Notes under the pieces: generated by a model | The model's database searches: none | Told to the model about the DNA's origin: nothing | Seen by the model: the letters and a program-made list of their open reading frames with translations, nothing else | Origin: Parabacteroides distasonis ATCC 8503 | Lineage (GTDB): Bacteria > Bacteroidota > Bacteroidia > Bacteroidales > Tannerellaceae | DNA: 64,000 nucleotides | Assembly (NCBI RefSeq): GCF_000012845.1 | Contig: NC_009615.1 | Location: 3,186,001-3,250,000, forward strand | Reading direction: 5' to 3' | Position numbers and translations under genes: made by a program | In this document: piece by piece, positions 46,001 through 53,139 of the stretch | Layout of the letters: each line of letters begins with the position of its first letter | Numbering within the stretch: the stretch's first letter is position 1

Positions 46001-46309
46001 GATACGCAATGGCTCACCGCCGGAAGAGGGCATCGTGTACACTTCCGTATTACCGTCGTACTGTCCCGTAAAAGCGATCGTCTTACCATCCGGGGAGAAA
46101 CGGGGAAACATCTCATACCCCACATACGATGTCAATCGCTGTGCCTCACCACCTGTAGCCGGGACCTTATATAAATCGCCAGCGTACGAGAATACAATCT
46201 CTGAACCATTTGTAGCCGGAAAGCGCATTAATCTCGCCTCATCCGCCGCCATCAACAACGTAGGGATAGCGACAGCCGCCAATGCTGTTAAAATCATTCT
46301 TTTCCTCAT
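43076..46309 (-). CDS. Tricorn-like S41 peptidase, first copy
   Basis: A 1077-residue secreted protein (signal peptide from MRKRMILTAL to about residue 22). The N-terminal half holds WD40/PD40-like propeller repeats (FPRFSPDGKTIAFTG, DAQWSPDGKHIAYIS, TFQWSPDSKKIVYTD). A helical core, a PDZ domain (LTEPGVEAKAGEYIVAIDG) and a C-terminal S41 domain follow, with RANGGGNVSP and the serine region NKYSASDGDLFPWGFR. It resembles the archaeal tricorn protease and C-terminal processing peptidases and should degrade peptides in the periplasm. I start at the ATG at 46309; a TTG six bases earlier is not needed. A paralog lies at 55300. Confidence 0.9.
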   Translation of the reverse strand: MRKRMILTALAAVAIPTLLMAADEARLMRFPATNGSEIVFSYAGDLYKVPATGGEAQRLTSYVGYEMFPRFSPDGKTIAFTGQYDGNTEVYTMPSSGGEPLRITYTATNSRDDLGDRMGPNNIVMTWTPDGNGIVYRNRISDGFSGKLYTVNKEGGLSEVVPLPEGGFCSYSPDGKQLAYNRVMREFRTWKYYKGGMADDIWVYNSEKKSVENITNNEAQDIFPMWIGDEIYFLSDRDYTMNLFVYNTKTKQTSKVTNFTEYDVKFPSSFGNTIVFENGGYIYKMDAASKEPEKVNVTLASDNVYARSEIKDGSKYITSASLSPKGERMVVTARGEVFNIPVDKGVTKNITRTPGAHERDAQWSPDGKHIAYISDATGETELYLQDSEGGEPTQLTKNNDTYIRTFQWSPDSKKIVYTDRKNRINLLDVSNKQLTTISQSLLGEARNVSFSPDNNWLTYSRVSDNNFSIVYVYDIAGKKEYPVTDKWYESYSPVFSTDGKYLVFTSARDFNPTYSQTEWNHVYNNMGGVYLALLSKDTASPFMETDAEVAIESTPAKADASKKDETKNEASTPVVKIDIEGITDRIVKLPLPGSNYYDLYSDGTNVYYFTKGGMKMFDLKKQKEETVSDAAMMVDPAGKKAVFFKDDQLFVTDIPKGKADLSKPVNLANMKITVDYTKEWAQIFDEAWRAFRDGFYLENMHGKDWKAIKEKYAALLPYVKTRLDLNYIIGEMIGELGVGHAYVNPGEVESPKRVSMGLLGAEVSRDKSGFFRLEKILPGASWSKELRSPLTEPGVEAKAGEYIVAIDGVPTNSVNDMYKLLIGKANVPTELSLNSKPQLAGARKIVVSPLAEEYSLYHYNWIQDNIKKVDKATNGKVGYIYIPDMGPEGLNEFSRYFYPQLDKEGLIIDDRANGGGNVSPMILERLSREPYRLTMRRGSSLIGTVPDAVQVGPKVCLINKYSASDGDLFPWGFRALGLGKLIGTRTWGGIIGISGPLPYMDGTDIRVPFFTSYDPKTGNWIIENHGVDPDILIDNDPIKEWNGEDQQLDRAIEEVMKQLKERKPLAPVPAPRDWSHK

Positions 46310-46441
46310 AACCAATCTTTTCTTTTAATCATATCTGTTCTATCCGTTTTTAGTTGGCCCAATAGCGGGTAGGACCTCAAATGTACATAAAAAGATCCAA
46401 AATCCAAGTCAAGTCCCTTATATATCCGATCCTAGAAAAAG

Positions 46442-46472
46442 TTTTAGAATCTCTAATTTATTACTACCTTTG
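46442..46472 (+). promoter_or_regulatory. Promoter of the leader ORF and lysO
   Basis: TTTT (46442-46445), 19 bases, TACCTTTG (46465-46472). Transcription would begin about 46476, about 27 nt before the small ORF and about 240 nt before lysO. Confidence 0.65.
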
Positions 46473-46502
46473 CGCCGGAAATCAAACAATGATACAAATA
46501 AG

Positions 46503-46601
46503 ATGAACAAGAAGCTTCTGAACAACTCAAAAAGATGGTATACCCGAGCTTTCTCGGGTAACACGATCGTGCATGTTCATTGGTTCAGCGGTTTTGTCTA
46601 A
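46503..46601 (+). CDS. Candidate leader peptide upstream of lysO, 32 residues
   Basis: An ATG-started ORF of 32 codons that begins MNKKLLNN and ends HVHWFSGFV, with two Trp, one Tyr and two His codons. It lies just behind a good promoter and about 110 nt before the lysO start. Codons 13-20 form an 8-bp hairpin in the RNA (46541-46560) and another hairpin follows the stop (46621-46647). The layout is that of a translated leader controlling a downstream amino-acid transport gene. No known family is recognised, and it could be a chance ORF. Confidence 0.45.
   Translation: MNKKLLNNSKRWYTRAFSGNTIVHVHWFSGFV
46541..46560 (+). promoter_or_regulatory. Hairpin inside the leader ORF
   Basis: Perfect 8-base arms TACCCGAG and CTCGGGTA around CTTT. 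There is no T-run, so it is not itself a terminator; a pausing or switching role is possible. Confidence 0.5.
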
Positions 46602-46620
46602 ATCCATTCATACTCTTCTT

Positions 46621-46647
46621 GAGAGGACTTCTTTTTATAGTTCTCTT
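46621..46647 (+). promoter_or_regulatory. Hairpin after the leader ORF
   Basis: Arms AGAGGACT (46622-46629) and AGTTCTCT (46639-46646), one G-U pair, with a T-rich loop. It lies 20 nt after the leader stop. It is followed by CTTACACC, so terminator activity is doubtful. Confidence 0.4.
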
Positions 46648-46714
46648 CTTACACCTACATCTAGGTCTTAATTGCACTCAAGTTTAACTTCTGCGGAAAA
46701 GAGGGAGTATTCGT

Positions 46715-47053
46715 ATGCTTCGTTTCCGGGGAAAGGATGTCTTGCGCATCTCAAAATACAATATGCTTATGTTTATCATTCTAGGTCTATTAGGTCTGGG
46801 GATAAGCGTCGGTTATTTATGCCGACACGTCCCCGCTTTCAAGGGATTGGAACATTCCATCTCTTATACGATTTTCGCGATGTTGTTCATATTTGGTATT
46901 ACCATAGGAGCCAACCAATCTTTGCTGAATAATATTGGTGAGTTTGGAATACAAGCTGCCATACTAGCTATTTGCGGAGTATTGGGAAGTCTGGTAGCAT
47001 CTTTTATCGCTTATAAATTATTTATCAAGAAAGGAGGTCTCAATGAAAAATAA
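46715..47053 (+). CDS. lysO: LysO-type exporter, N-terminal half protein (first pair)
   Basis: A 112-residue protein with three membrane segments (LGLLGLGISVGYL, FAMLFIFGITIGANQS, AAILAICGVLGSLVASFIAY). It corresponds to the N-terminal part of E. coli LysO (YbjE), which exports lysine. Here LysO is split over two genes that overlap by 11 bp. A GGGAG seven bases before the ATG at 46715 supports this start; it gives an 18-residue extension compared with the second copy, and an internal ATG at 46763 or 46769 is an alternative. Confidence 0.82.
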   Translation: MLRFRGKDVLRISKYNMLMFIILGLLGLGISVGYLCRHVPAFKGLEHSISYTIFAMLFIFGITIGANQSLLNNIGEFGIQAAILAICGVLGSLVASFIAYKLFIKKGGLNEK

Positions 47054-47666
47054 CCTAATCGTTATCTTATGTTTCACAGCGGGAATCTTTTGCGGAACCT
47101 TCGCCAACACGACTATCTCCACGTATTGCGAAAAACTACCGCAATTCTTGCTATACGCTCTCGTTATCCAAGTAGGATTGAACCTGGGAGCAAACGCCGA
47201 ATTAGGAAAGATGGTAAAGGATATCCGGTTTTCCAGTTTGCTACTGCCGTTCTTTACGATCATCGGCACGTTAGTATTCTCTGCGGCGGCGAGTTTGTTA
47301 TTGACCTCGTGGAATATATATGATTGTATGGCTGTAGGAAGCGGATTCGCTTATTATTCCTTATCCTCCTTGCTTATCGTACAACTGAAAGAGGCGTCGG
47401 CAGGGATAGAAATCGCTTCGCAACTCGGGGCTATCGCATTATTGGCTAATATCATCCGGGAAATGTTAGCTTTATTCGGGGCACCGTTGTATGCCTCTTT
47501 CTTTGGTAAATTCGCTCCGGTATCCGTGGCGGGAATCAATTCTATGGATGTCTGTCTTCCCGTTATCAGCCGGTATTCCGGAAAGAATATCGTACCTGTG
47601 GCTATTATTCACGGGATTATCCTCGAGATCAGCGTGCCGTTGCTTATCTCGCTCTTTTGCAAGTAG
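47043..47666 (+). CDS. lysO: LysO-family exporter, C-terminal half protein (first pair)
   Basis: A 207-residue protein with six membrane segments. LysO-family features: LYALVIQVGLNLGANAEL, DCMAVGSGFAYYSLSSLL, LGAIALLANIIREMLALFG and SMDVCLPVISRYSG, with charged and polar residues in the membrane. It should form one lysine exporter with the upstream half. A terminator follows. Confidence 0.9.
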   Translation: MKNNLIVILCFTAGIFCGTFANTTISTYCEKLPQFLLYALVIQVGLNLGANAELGKMVKDIRFSSLLLPFFTIIGTLVFSAAASLLLTSWNIYDCMAVGSGFAYYSLSSLLIVQLKEASAGIEIASQLGAIALLANIIREMLALFGAPLYASFFGKFAPVSVAGINSMDVCLPVISRYSGKNIVPVAIIHGIILEISVPLLISLFCK

Positions 47667-47703
47667 AAGCAGGATTTATCCTCAACACCCGCTATAAACA
47701 CAA

Positions 47704-47747
47704 AAGAGGATGCGTACATTATATCGACGCATCCTCTTGTTCCTTTA
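47704..47747 (+). terminator. Terminator after the first lysO pair
   Basis: Perfect 12-base arms AAGAGGATGCGT and ACGCATCCTCTT with an 11-base loop; the tail is GTTCCTTTA, so moderate on the plus strand. It may also serve the S-layer-like gene from the other side, where the tail is TTTGTG. Confidence 0.7.
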
Positions 47748-47899
47748 TCCGTACTTCCTCCTCACGGAGGTACTTACGGACCTCTTAATTTATTACTTTA
47801 GTATTAATATTAATCCAACTCCCGCCTGTTCATCCGTCACGGATTACTTGGATCGATACCCGCACGGGAATTGTATGATTATCTTATTTTGTTAAATTC
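47746..47899 (-). repeat. Structured 3' flank of the S-layer-like gene
   Basis: About 154 bp after the stop on the minus strand, with short hairpins CCCGTGCGGG and ATCCGTGACGGAT and a longer one with inner arms CCTCC/GGAGG. It is nearly identical to 33681-33835. Strong conservation outside the coding region suggests a role in message stability or termination, or recent copying. Confidence 0.8.
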
Positions 47900-50800
47900 T
47901 TATTTAACGATAGCCTTAACAGCTTCCTCACCATCAACAGCCACTGCTACGATACCGGCAGGAACAGAGATTGTAGCGTTATCGGAAGTAAGAACGGTCT
48001 CAGCGATTACCTTACCCAAGATATTCGTGATAACTACAGACTTACCAGCTGCGCCTTGAACGGTTACGGTACCGTTACCTGCGATTACGGATACACCTTC
48101 AGTAGCGATCTCATCGTTAGAAGTAACGAATTCATCATCTTCTGTCATGCGTTGTACATTGAATACCAAGGCACCGTCACCGCTAGTCTTAGCATTATCG
48201 AACTTAGCGTTCTCATCTGTGATTACCAAGCAACCATTATGCATCTTCAACCAAGCAACATTCTCTTTCGGAGCAATTGCTTCATCTTTATTGCCATAAA
48301 CAGTTGTATACTGATCATCATAAACCGGTTGTCCATTAACTTCCGCTGAACCATAAACATTAGACTCAAACAAGAAAGAGTTATCTGCACCTTCTTCTGT
48401 TACATTTCCAGCCTTGTCAGGATTTACATAACGGAAAGACCAAGTTACGTTCTTATGTTTATCACCTGTCAAGTTCACAATGAAATGTTCAATTTTTGCT
48501 TTTTTATAGTTAGCGATGATTTCAGCCGTATCCAAATCAGCCGGAGCCATCTTCTCGAAACCATTTGTCAATACATACAAGCTGTCACCCATGTGAATAG
48601 CCTCAACGAAACCAACGCGAGTATAGCTGCTATTAACACTTGAGTTAGTACTTAATTTATACGGATTAGCAACCTTTCTTTCATCATAGACCTTCGCTGA
48701 ATCAGAGAAGTTTACCAAATATTTACCATAGTGGTAGCCAGCGTGAGCAGGAGTAGCGTGTGAGCAGTGAGCAGCATCAACCTTATTACCAGCATTATCA
48801 TAGTGATTATGCGCATAAGTACAAGGTACACCCGGAGTTCCCGGTACATCTACGTGAGCCGCAGAGATCAAATATTGAGGTTTGATATTACCTGCGCCAC
48901 GATTTACCCAAGCCGTATCGATATGGAAGAACAATTTACCATTAGCTTTATCCTTATTCCAGATACCAGCGTAGTTAACCACCTTGTCTTGCAAGTTCTT
49001 GTTCCACTCATCCATCAAGTACTCACCACGTACGCTCTCTACGAATGCCAAGCTATCGCAAGCGTCTGTAGCGCTCTCACCCAATGCTACGTTGTTGAAA
49101 CGACGGTATAATGGAGAGTCATCTGTTACCACAGCGAAAGCGGATGTACGAAGTTCACGATTATTGCCTTGATTGAACTTATCATCTGTAGAACCTTGTA
49201 ATAAGTCCAGAGTATTATCATCAACAGAAACTTTTACACCATTCGTATATTCATCAGATGAATAAGTAATTATAGATTCTGCCGCACCAACAGAAGCACG
49301 AGCCTTTACTTCTGAATTATCTTTTACGATGAAGAATTCTTTATTATCTTTATCATAAACTTTTACTATTTCAGCTTCAACTAACGCATAATAGTGCTTA
49401 CCGTCCACACAGTTGTTTTCTTTTAAGAAGAACGGAGTTTTAGTATCCTTCTTCATCATATACTTTTTAGCAACATCATCGTAAGACAAATAGCTCTCGC
49501 CATTCTTAACATAGTAAACATTTCTTACCAAGCTATCGCCAACACCATAGTTATCATTCTTAACCACGATCTCCAAACGGAAGTTAGTCTTATCACCGTT
49601 CTCGTTTACACGAACGATAGAATCCTTACCAGCCGGAGTATACAAATATTTATCTAATGCCAAACCATGTAAATAATTGAATACATATGTCTGAACCTTA
49701 GCGGAATCCTCTGTCAAGTATCTGTAACCAACCTTTAAGTTATTAGCGTCTTTAACAGGGATAAAACTCAAAGTATCAGCAACACCGTTATTATAGAAGA
49801 ATACATCTTTGCTATCTTTTACAGCATACAGCTGAACAGTTTTCTTATTCAGACCTACAGCATTATCAGACAAATCGTTGAACTCACGGTTCTGGATCGT
49901 AATAGAAGCAGTAGAAGCCGTACCATTCTTTGTAATAACCCACTGAGCTGCCGGAATATGGTTGAAATCTTGGCGATCTGCTTGTTTTGCCCAACCAAAA
50001 TTACCAGCCAAGTTAGCCAATGCATAAGCGTTGTTTTGTTCCGGTTTATTACCGCCAGTAGATTTATATTGAATCATATAAACACCGTCTGCCAAAGTTG
50101 TTTGAGTCAAACCCGTGAAGTTTGTACCAAGTTTGATAACTGTTTTCTGAACATCCTTAACAGCAACAAGAGCACCAGCAGTAGTACCATCTGTTTCATC
50201 TGTATTAACAGTCAATACATTCGTACCGGCCAAACGAGCCATGTAAATGTATTTATCAATAGCTGCTGTTTGAGTTCCCTTAGCAGAAGCTGTGTTATCA
50301 GAAAGTACCCAATTAGAGTTGTTGTTCTCCTCTTTCACCCATTTAGCGAAATCCTCATCAGATACACCGCCGTTTTTAGTAATCTTATAAACAGCCTTCT
50401 GAACTTGAGCATACAGCTCATCTCTCTGAGCGTTATAAGTGAACTTAAATTTATAAGAACCCTCATTACGGCCATCAGCGTTTAGTTCATCACAAGCAAA
50501 CTTCAAGAACTTGCTAGTCTCTGTTCCGTCATAATAAGCGGTATCAACTACAACATATGCTTTCTTGTCACCAATCTTTTGGTCTTTAGCTTGCAATGTT
50601 ACCCAATAGCCTCCATTTTGAGTATCAAATTCCTGATCCCCTGCATGTAAAGCTGTAGCAGTTAAAACATTCTTATTATTCCCTGAAGTCTCCGGATTCA
50701 TCGTTAAGCCAAAGAACATTTTAGCGATAGCTGCATTATTGCCCTTTACTGAATGTAATAAAGTATTCAATGCGTCACTATCCAAAGAAATACTTGCAGG

Positions 50801-51349
50801 AATATTTGCTTGGTCAGAAGACAAAGCTATAGCAGCAGTAGAGATTGCACTTTTCTTTGCTTTCTCCAAATAAAGTTTGCTACCTGACTGAGCTATATAA
50901 ACAACATTCTCACCATCAATATAAGAAACCAAGATATCCTTTCCACCCACTGTCTCAACAACCCACTCAGAAGCACTTCCTCCTAAAGCCAATGGAGCAG
51001 CACTAGCGATCTTTTGAGACTTGTTATTGTCATCCACAGCGATAGCTGTAGCAGGATCTACAGACAATGTTAAACCGGTAGCCTTATTTACGAAAGAATA
51101 AAGAGTTCTTCCTAAAGAAGTCTTCACGTTAGAGACAGTCCATGTTGCTGGATTCAACTCTTTTAAATCAGAAAGAGTTGTAGGATCAAAGCTCAATGCA
51201 CCATAATTATTCTCTGTATTTACAGATAAGTAATTTGATGATGCACCCAACAAAGTAGCCTCGCCCTTCTTAGCGTTTATGCTAGCTCCCGCAGAGAATG
51301 CAGTCGCCAACATAGCACTAGCTAAAAGCGTAGTAATCTTTTTGTTCAT
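47900..51349 (-). CDS. Large secreted S-layer-like surface protein with DUF6383-like C-terminus
   Basis: A 1149-residue protein with a signal peptide (MNKKITTLLASAMLATAFSA, cut near residue 23). The mature chain is beta-rich, Lys/Asn/Asp-rich, with many similar segments such as YVVDTAYYDG and KDNSEVKARA. The last ~65 residues (from VSVIAGNGTVTVQG to EEAVKAIVK) form a compact domain resembling a sorting or surface domain I recall as DUF6383 in Parabacteroides. Length is like the S-layer proteins of Tannerella. P. distasonis is known to have a family of phase-variable S-layer glycoproteins; membership is inferred. The promoter upstream lies in a probable invertible segment facing away. Confidence 0.72.
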   Translation of the reverse strand: MNKKITTLLASAMLATAFSAGASINAKKGEATLLGASSNYLSVNTENNYGALSFDPTTLSDLKELNPATWTVSNVKTSLGRTLYSFVNKATGLTLSVDPATAIAVDDNNKSQKIASAAPLALGGSASEWVVETVGGKDILVSYIDGENVVYIAQSGSKLYLEKAKKSAISTAAIALSSDQANIPASISLDSDALNTLLHSVKGNNAAIAKMFFGLTMNPETSGNNKNVLTATALHAGDQEFDTQNGGYWVTLQAKDQKIGDKKAYVVVDTAYYDGTETSKFLKFACDELNADGRNEGSYKFKFTYNAQRDELYAQVQKAVYKITKNGGVSDEDFAKWVKEENNNSNWVLSDNTASAKGTQTAAIDKYIYMARLAGTNVLTVNTDETDGTTAGALVAVKDVQKTVIKLGTNFTGLTQTTLADGVYMIQYKSTGGNKPEQNNAYALANLAGNFGWAKQADRQDFNHIPAAQWVITKNGTASTASITIQNREFNDLSDNAVGLNKKTVQLYAVKDSKDVFFYNNGVADTLSFIPVKDANNLKVGYRYLTEDSAKVQTYVFNYLHGLALDKYLYTPAGKDSIVRVNENGDKTNFRLEIVVKNDNYGVGDSLVRNVYYVKNGESYLSYDDVAKKYMMKKDTKTPFFLKENNCVDGKHYYALVEAEIVKVYDKDNKEFFIVKDNSEVKARASVGAAESIITYSSDEYTNGVKVSVDDNTLDLLQGSTDDKFNQGNNRELRTSAFAVVTDDSPLYRRFNNVALGESATDACDSLAFVESVRGEYLMDEWNKNLQDKVVNYAGIWNKDKANGKLFFHIDTAWVNRGAGNIKPQYLISAAHVDVPGTPGVPCTYAHNHYDNAGNKVDAAHCSHATPAHAGYHYGKYLVNFSDSAKVYDERKVANPYKLSTNSSVNSSYTRVGFVEAIHMGDSLYVLTNGFEKMAPADLDTAEIIANYKKAKIEHFIVNLTGDKHKNVTWSFRYVNPDKAGNVTEEGADNSFLFESNVYGSAEVNGQPVYDDQYTTVYGNKDEAIAPKENVAWLKMHNGCLVITDENAKFDNAKTSGDGALVFNVQRMTEDDEFVTSNDEIATEGVSVIAGNGTVTVQGAAGKSVVITNILGKVIAETVLTSDNATISVPAGIVAVAVDGEEAVKAIVK

Positions 51350-51423
51350 AAATCAAAAATTTAATATTAATAATAGTGTTAATTAAAGTCCATCCCACCG
51401 TTTAGCACCCTTGTTTTTCTCGA

Positions 51424-51639
51424 AAACGACTAGTCTAAACGATCGTTTAGATCTTGCGTTTTTTAGACGCTTGAGAGGGAGGTTCGTTGAAGGAATCGCT
51501 TGTTTGGTAAATGATAACCTATCCTATTGATAAGAAAGAGGATAAGTGAAAAAAAAATAGCTCGGAAGGGTTGCAAGTATCGAAGAAACGCGTACCTTTG
51601 CAAATGACTAAAAGAATCGATCGTTTAGACTAGCCGTTT
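51424..51639. promoter_or_regulatory. Probable invertible promoter segment (phase switch)
   Basis: Left arm 51424-51445 and right arm 51618-51639 are inverted repeats matching 21 of 22 bases; the core is CTAGTCTAAACGATCG and its complement. The 172-bp spacer carries a promoter that now points right. After inversion the -7 box would fall at about 51463-51470 on the minus strand and transcription would enter the S-layer-like gene with a leader of about 110 nt. The left arm also lies in an 18-bp palindrome TCTAAACGATCGTTTAGA (51434-51451). No recombinase gene is in the window. Confidence 0.75.
51570..51600 (+). promoter_or_regulatory. Promoter inside the invertible segment
   Basis: GTTG (51570-51573), exactly 19 bases, TACCTTTG (51593-51600). 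It faces right, away from the S-layer-like gene, and reads towards the Rpn gene 550 bp away. Confidence 0.65.
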
Positions 51640-51652
51640 CTATCTATTATAT

Positions 51653-51670
51653 AATGTACGCATGTACATT
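51653..51670. repeat. 18-bp palindrome, copy near the phase switch
   Basis: AATGTACGCATGTACATT, arms AATGTAC/GTACATT. It differs by one base from 34066-34083 next to the decayed S-layer gene end. Confidence 0.7.
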
Positions 51671-52121
51671 ATATATGGTATCCATCCATAACCGCATAAT
51701 AAATACAAAATACAAACATTCACATGCAATCATTGCAAATACTACAAACGTATAATCCAAGGCTTGTCAAGCCATAAGCTTACGAGTTGAGAAGTGATTA
51801 GTTATTCACTTGGAGAACTTTATGCTAGCGGCTTAGTCTATTATTTAATGTTATCTTTATACGTGAAAAGAATAAGTCAACCATACCAAATTTGATCTCT
51901 TAAAAAGTACAATAAGCCTAATATTTAAAGATTGTTATTTATATTTCTGATAATCAGCGTATAATAAGAATTGATCAAAATGGGAGCCGATTACTATCCA
52001 TAGTATTTTGCACTACTATTAATACTAATCGTACTTTCTATAAATAGTAAAGCTGACTACCATGAATCTGCTTTTTAAGAAATATACAATAAACAGGATG
52101 TGCGATACGAAAATAAACCTT

Positions 52122-52129
52122 ACCTTTGG
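52122..52129 (+). promoter_or_regulatory. -7 box of the Rpn-family gene
   Basis: TACCTTTG, 29 bp upstream of the ATG at 52158; the -33 element is weak (TGTG at 52100-52103). Confidence 0.5.
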
Positions 52130-52157
52130 AGCAGTAATCACCTAAAACCATTTAACT

Positions 52158-53045
52158 ATGGCACAATACGTAGACATCATGACTGATGTTGGATTTAAGG
52201 CTGTCTTCCAAGACAAGCAAGTTACCATCAAGTTCCTTAACGCCGCCCTAGCCGGCGAACGACAGATCAAGGACATCACCTACCTCGACAAGGAGATCAA
52301 GCCCGAGACCGTCGAGAACCGTACCATCATATTCGACCTGCTCTGCGAGGACGTGTCCGGGGCCAAGTTCATCCTAGAGATGCAGAATTGTCCCCAGCAC
52401 TATTTCTTTAACAGAGGTTTTTATTATCTTTGTCGCATGGTGGCCCGGCAAGGACAAATCGGCAAGCAATGGCAATATCGGTTGCTACCCATCTACGGAG
52501 TCTACTTCTTGAATTTCAAGTTGCCGGAGTTCACAGACTTCCGTACGGATGTTGTCCTCGCTAACGAGAGGACGGGAAAGGTGTTCAATGAGATCAAGAT
52601 GAAGCAGATCTACATATCGTTCCCGTTATTCAGTTTAAGCAAGGAGGAGTGCAAGAGCTCCTTCGAACGTTGGATTTATACATTGAAGAATATGAACCTA
52701 TTTGAACAATCTCCCTTCAAGGAGGAACAGGAGACCTTCCTTCGCTTGCTGGATGTGGCGAACGTCAACTCACTCAGCGAAAAAGAACGTGCGATCTACG
52801 AGGAAAACCTAAAGAATTATCGGGATTGGTATGCGACCATCGATTACGCACAAACGGAAGGGATTGAAAAAGGAATGCAGGAAGGAATGCAAAAAGGGAT
52901 GCAGAAAGGGATCGAGAAAGGGATCGAGAAAGGCCGTCAAGAGGAAAAACTCCAGATAGCCCGAAAGATGAAGAAGCAAGGACTTGACTCCGAACTTATC
53001 GCCCAATGCTCCGGACTTTCTGTTGAAGACATTGAGCGACTATAA
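52158..53045 (+). CDS. Rpn-family PD-(D/E)XK nuclease (recombination-promoting / transposase-like)
   Basis: A 295-residue protein. The opening DIMTDVGFKAVF, the nuclease core IFDLLCEDVSGAKFILEMQNC (positions about 73-95, with Asp, Glu and the Q of ExQ) and YFLNFKLPEF fit the PDDEXK_2/Rpn family. Rpn proteins cut DNA and promote RecA-independent recombination or act in phage defence. Residues 235-258 are six four-residue units (GIEK, GMQE, GMQK, GMQK, GIEK, GIEK) encoded by 12-bp tandem repeats, so length can vary by slippage. The C-terminus has a small helical part (ARKMKKQGLDSELIAQCSGL). Confidence 0.87.
   Translation: MAQYVDIMTDVGFKAVFQDKQVTIKFLNAALAGERQIKDITYLDKEIKPETVENRTIIFDLLCEDVSGAKFILEMQNCPQHYFFNRGFYYLCRMVARQGQIGKQWQYRLLPIYGVYFLNFKLPEFTDFRTDVVLANERTGKVFNEIKMKQIYISFPLFSLSKEECKSSFERWIYTLKNMNLFEQSPFKEEQETFLRLLDVANVNSLSEKERAIYEENLKNYRDWYATIDYAQTEGIEKGMQEGMQKGMQKGIEKGIEKGRQEEKLQIARKMKKQGLDSELIAQCSGLSVEDIERL
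52860..52931 (+). repeat. 12-bp tandem repeats in the Rpn gene
   Basis: Six in-frame units of 12 bp such as GGGATCGAGAAA; units 5 and 6 are identical. Repeats of this length keep the frame when units are gained or lost. Confidence 0.85.
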
Positions 53046-53139
53046 CCCGAATCAACCGATTCGATTCAATTCGATCCGGGCTGCTTCCATCCACTATCCG
53101 GAGGAAACGGCCCGGATTACTTTCGTACATTCACGATAC

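Larger units (their letters stand above)
46310..46714. other. Leader region between the S41 gene and lysO
   Basis: 405 bp without a long gene. It includes a good plus-strand promoter, a 32-residue ORF and two hairpins, described separately; the first 130 bases carry nothing I recognise. Confidence 0.6.
51350..52157. other. Regulatory region of 808 bp between the S-layer-like gene and the Rpn gene
   Basis: No gene. It holds the inverted-repeat pair with an internal promoter (51424-51639), an 18-bp palindrome (51653-51670) shared with 34066-34083, a copy of the AGTGATTAGTTATTCACT hairpin (51793-51810), AT-rich sequence with small palindromes near 51985-52060, and the Rpn promoter. Confidence 0.75.

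Noticed and set aside
53046..53139. Possible remnant of a LytTR response regulator downstream of the orphan kinase
   Set aside because: The minus-strand translation shows neither receiver nor LytTR motifs, so nothing supports a remnant.
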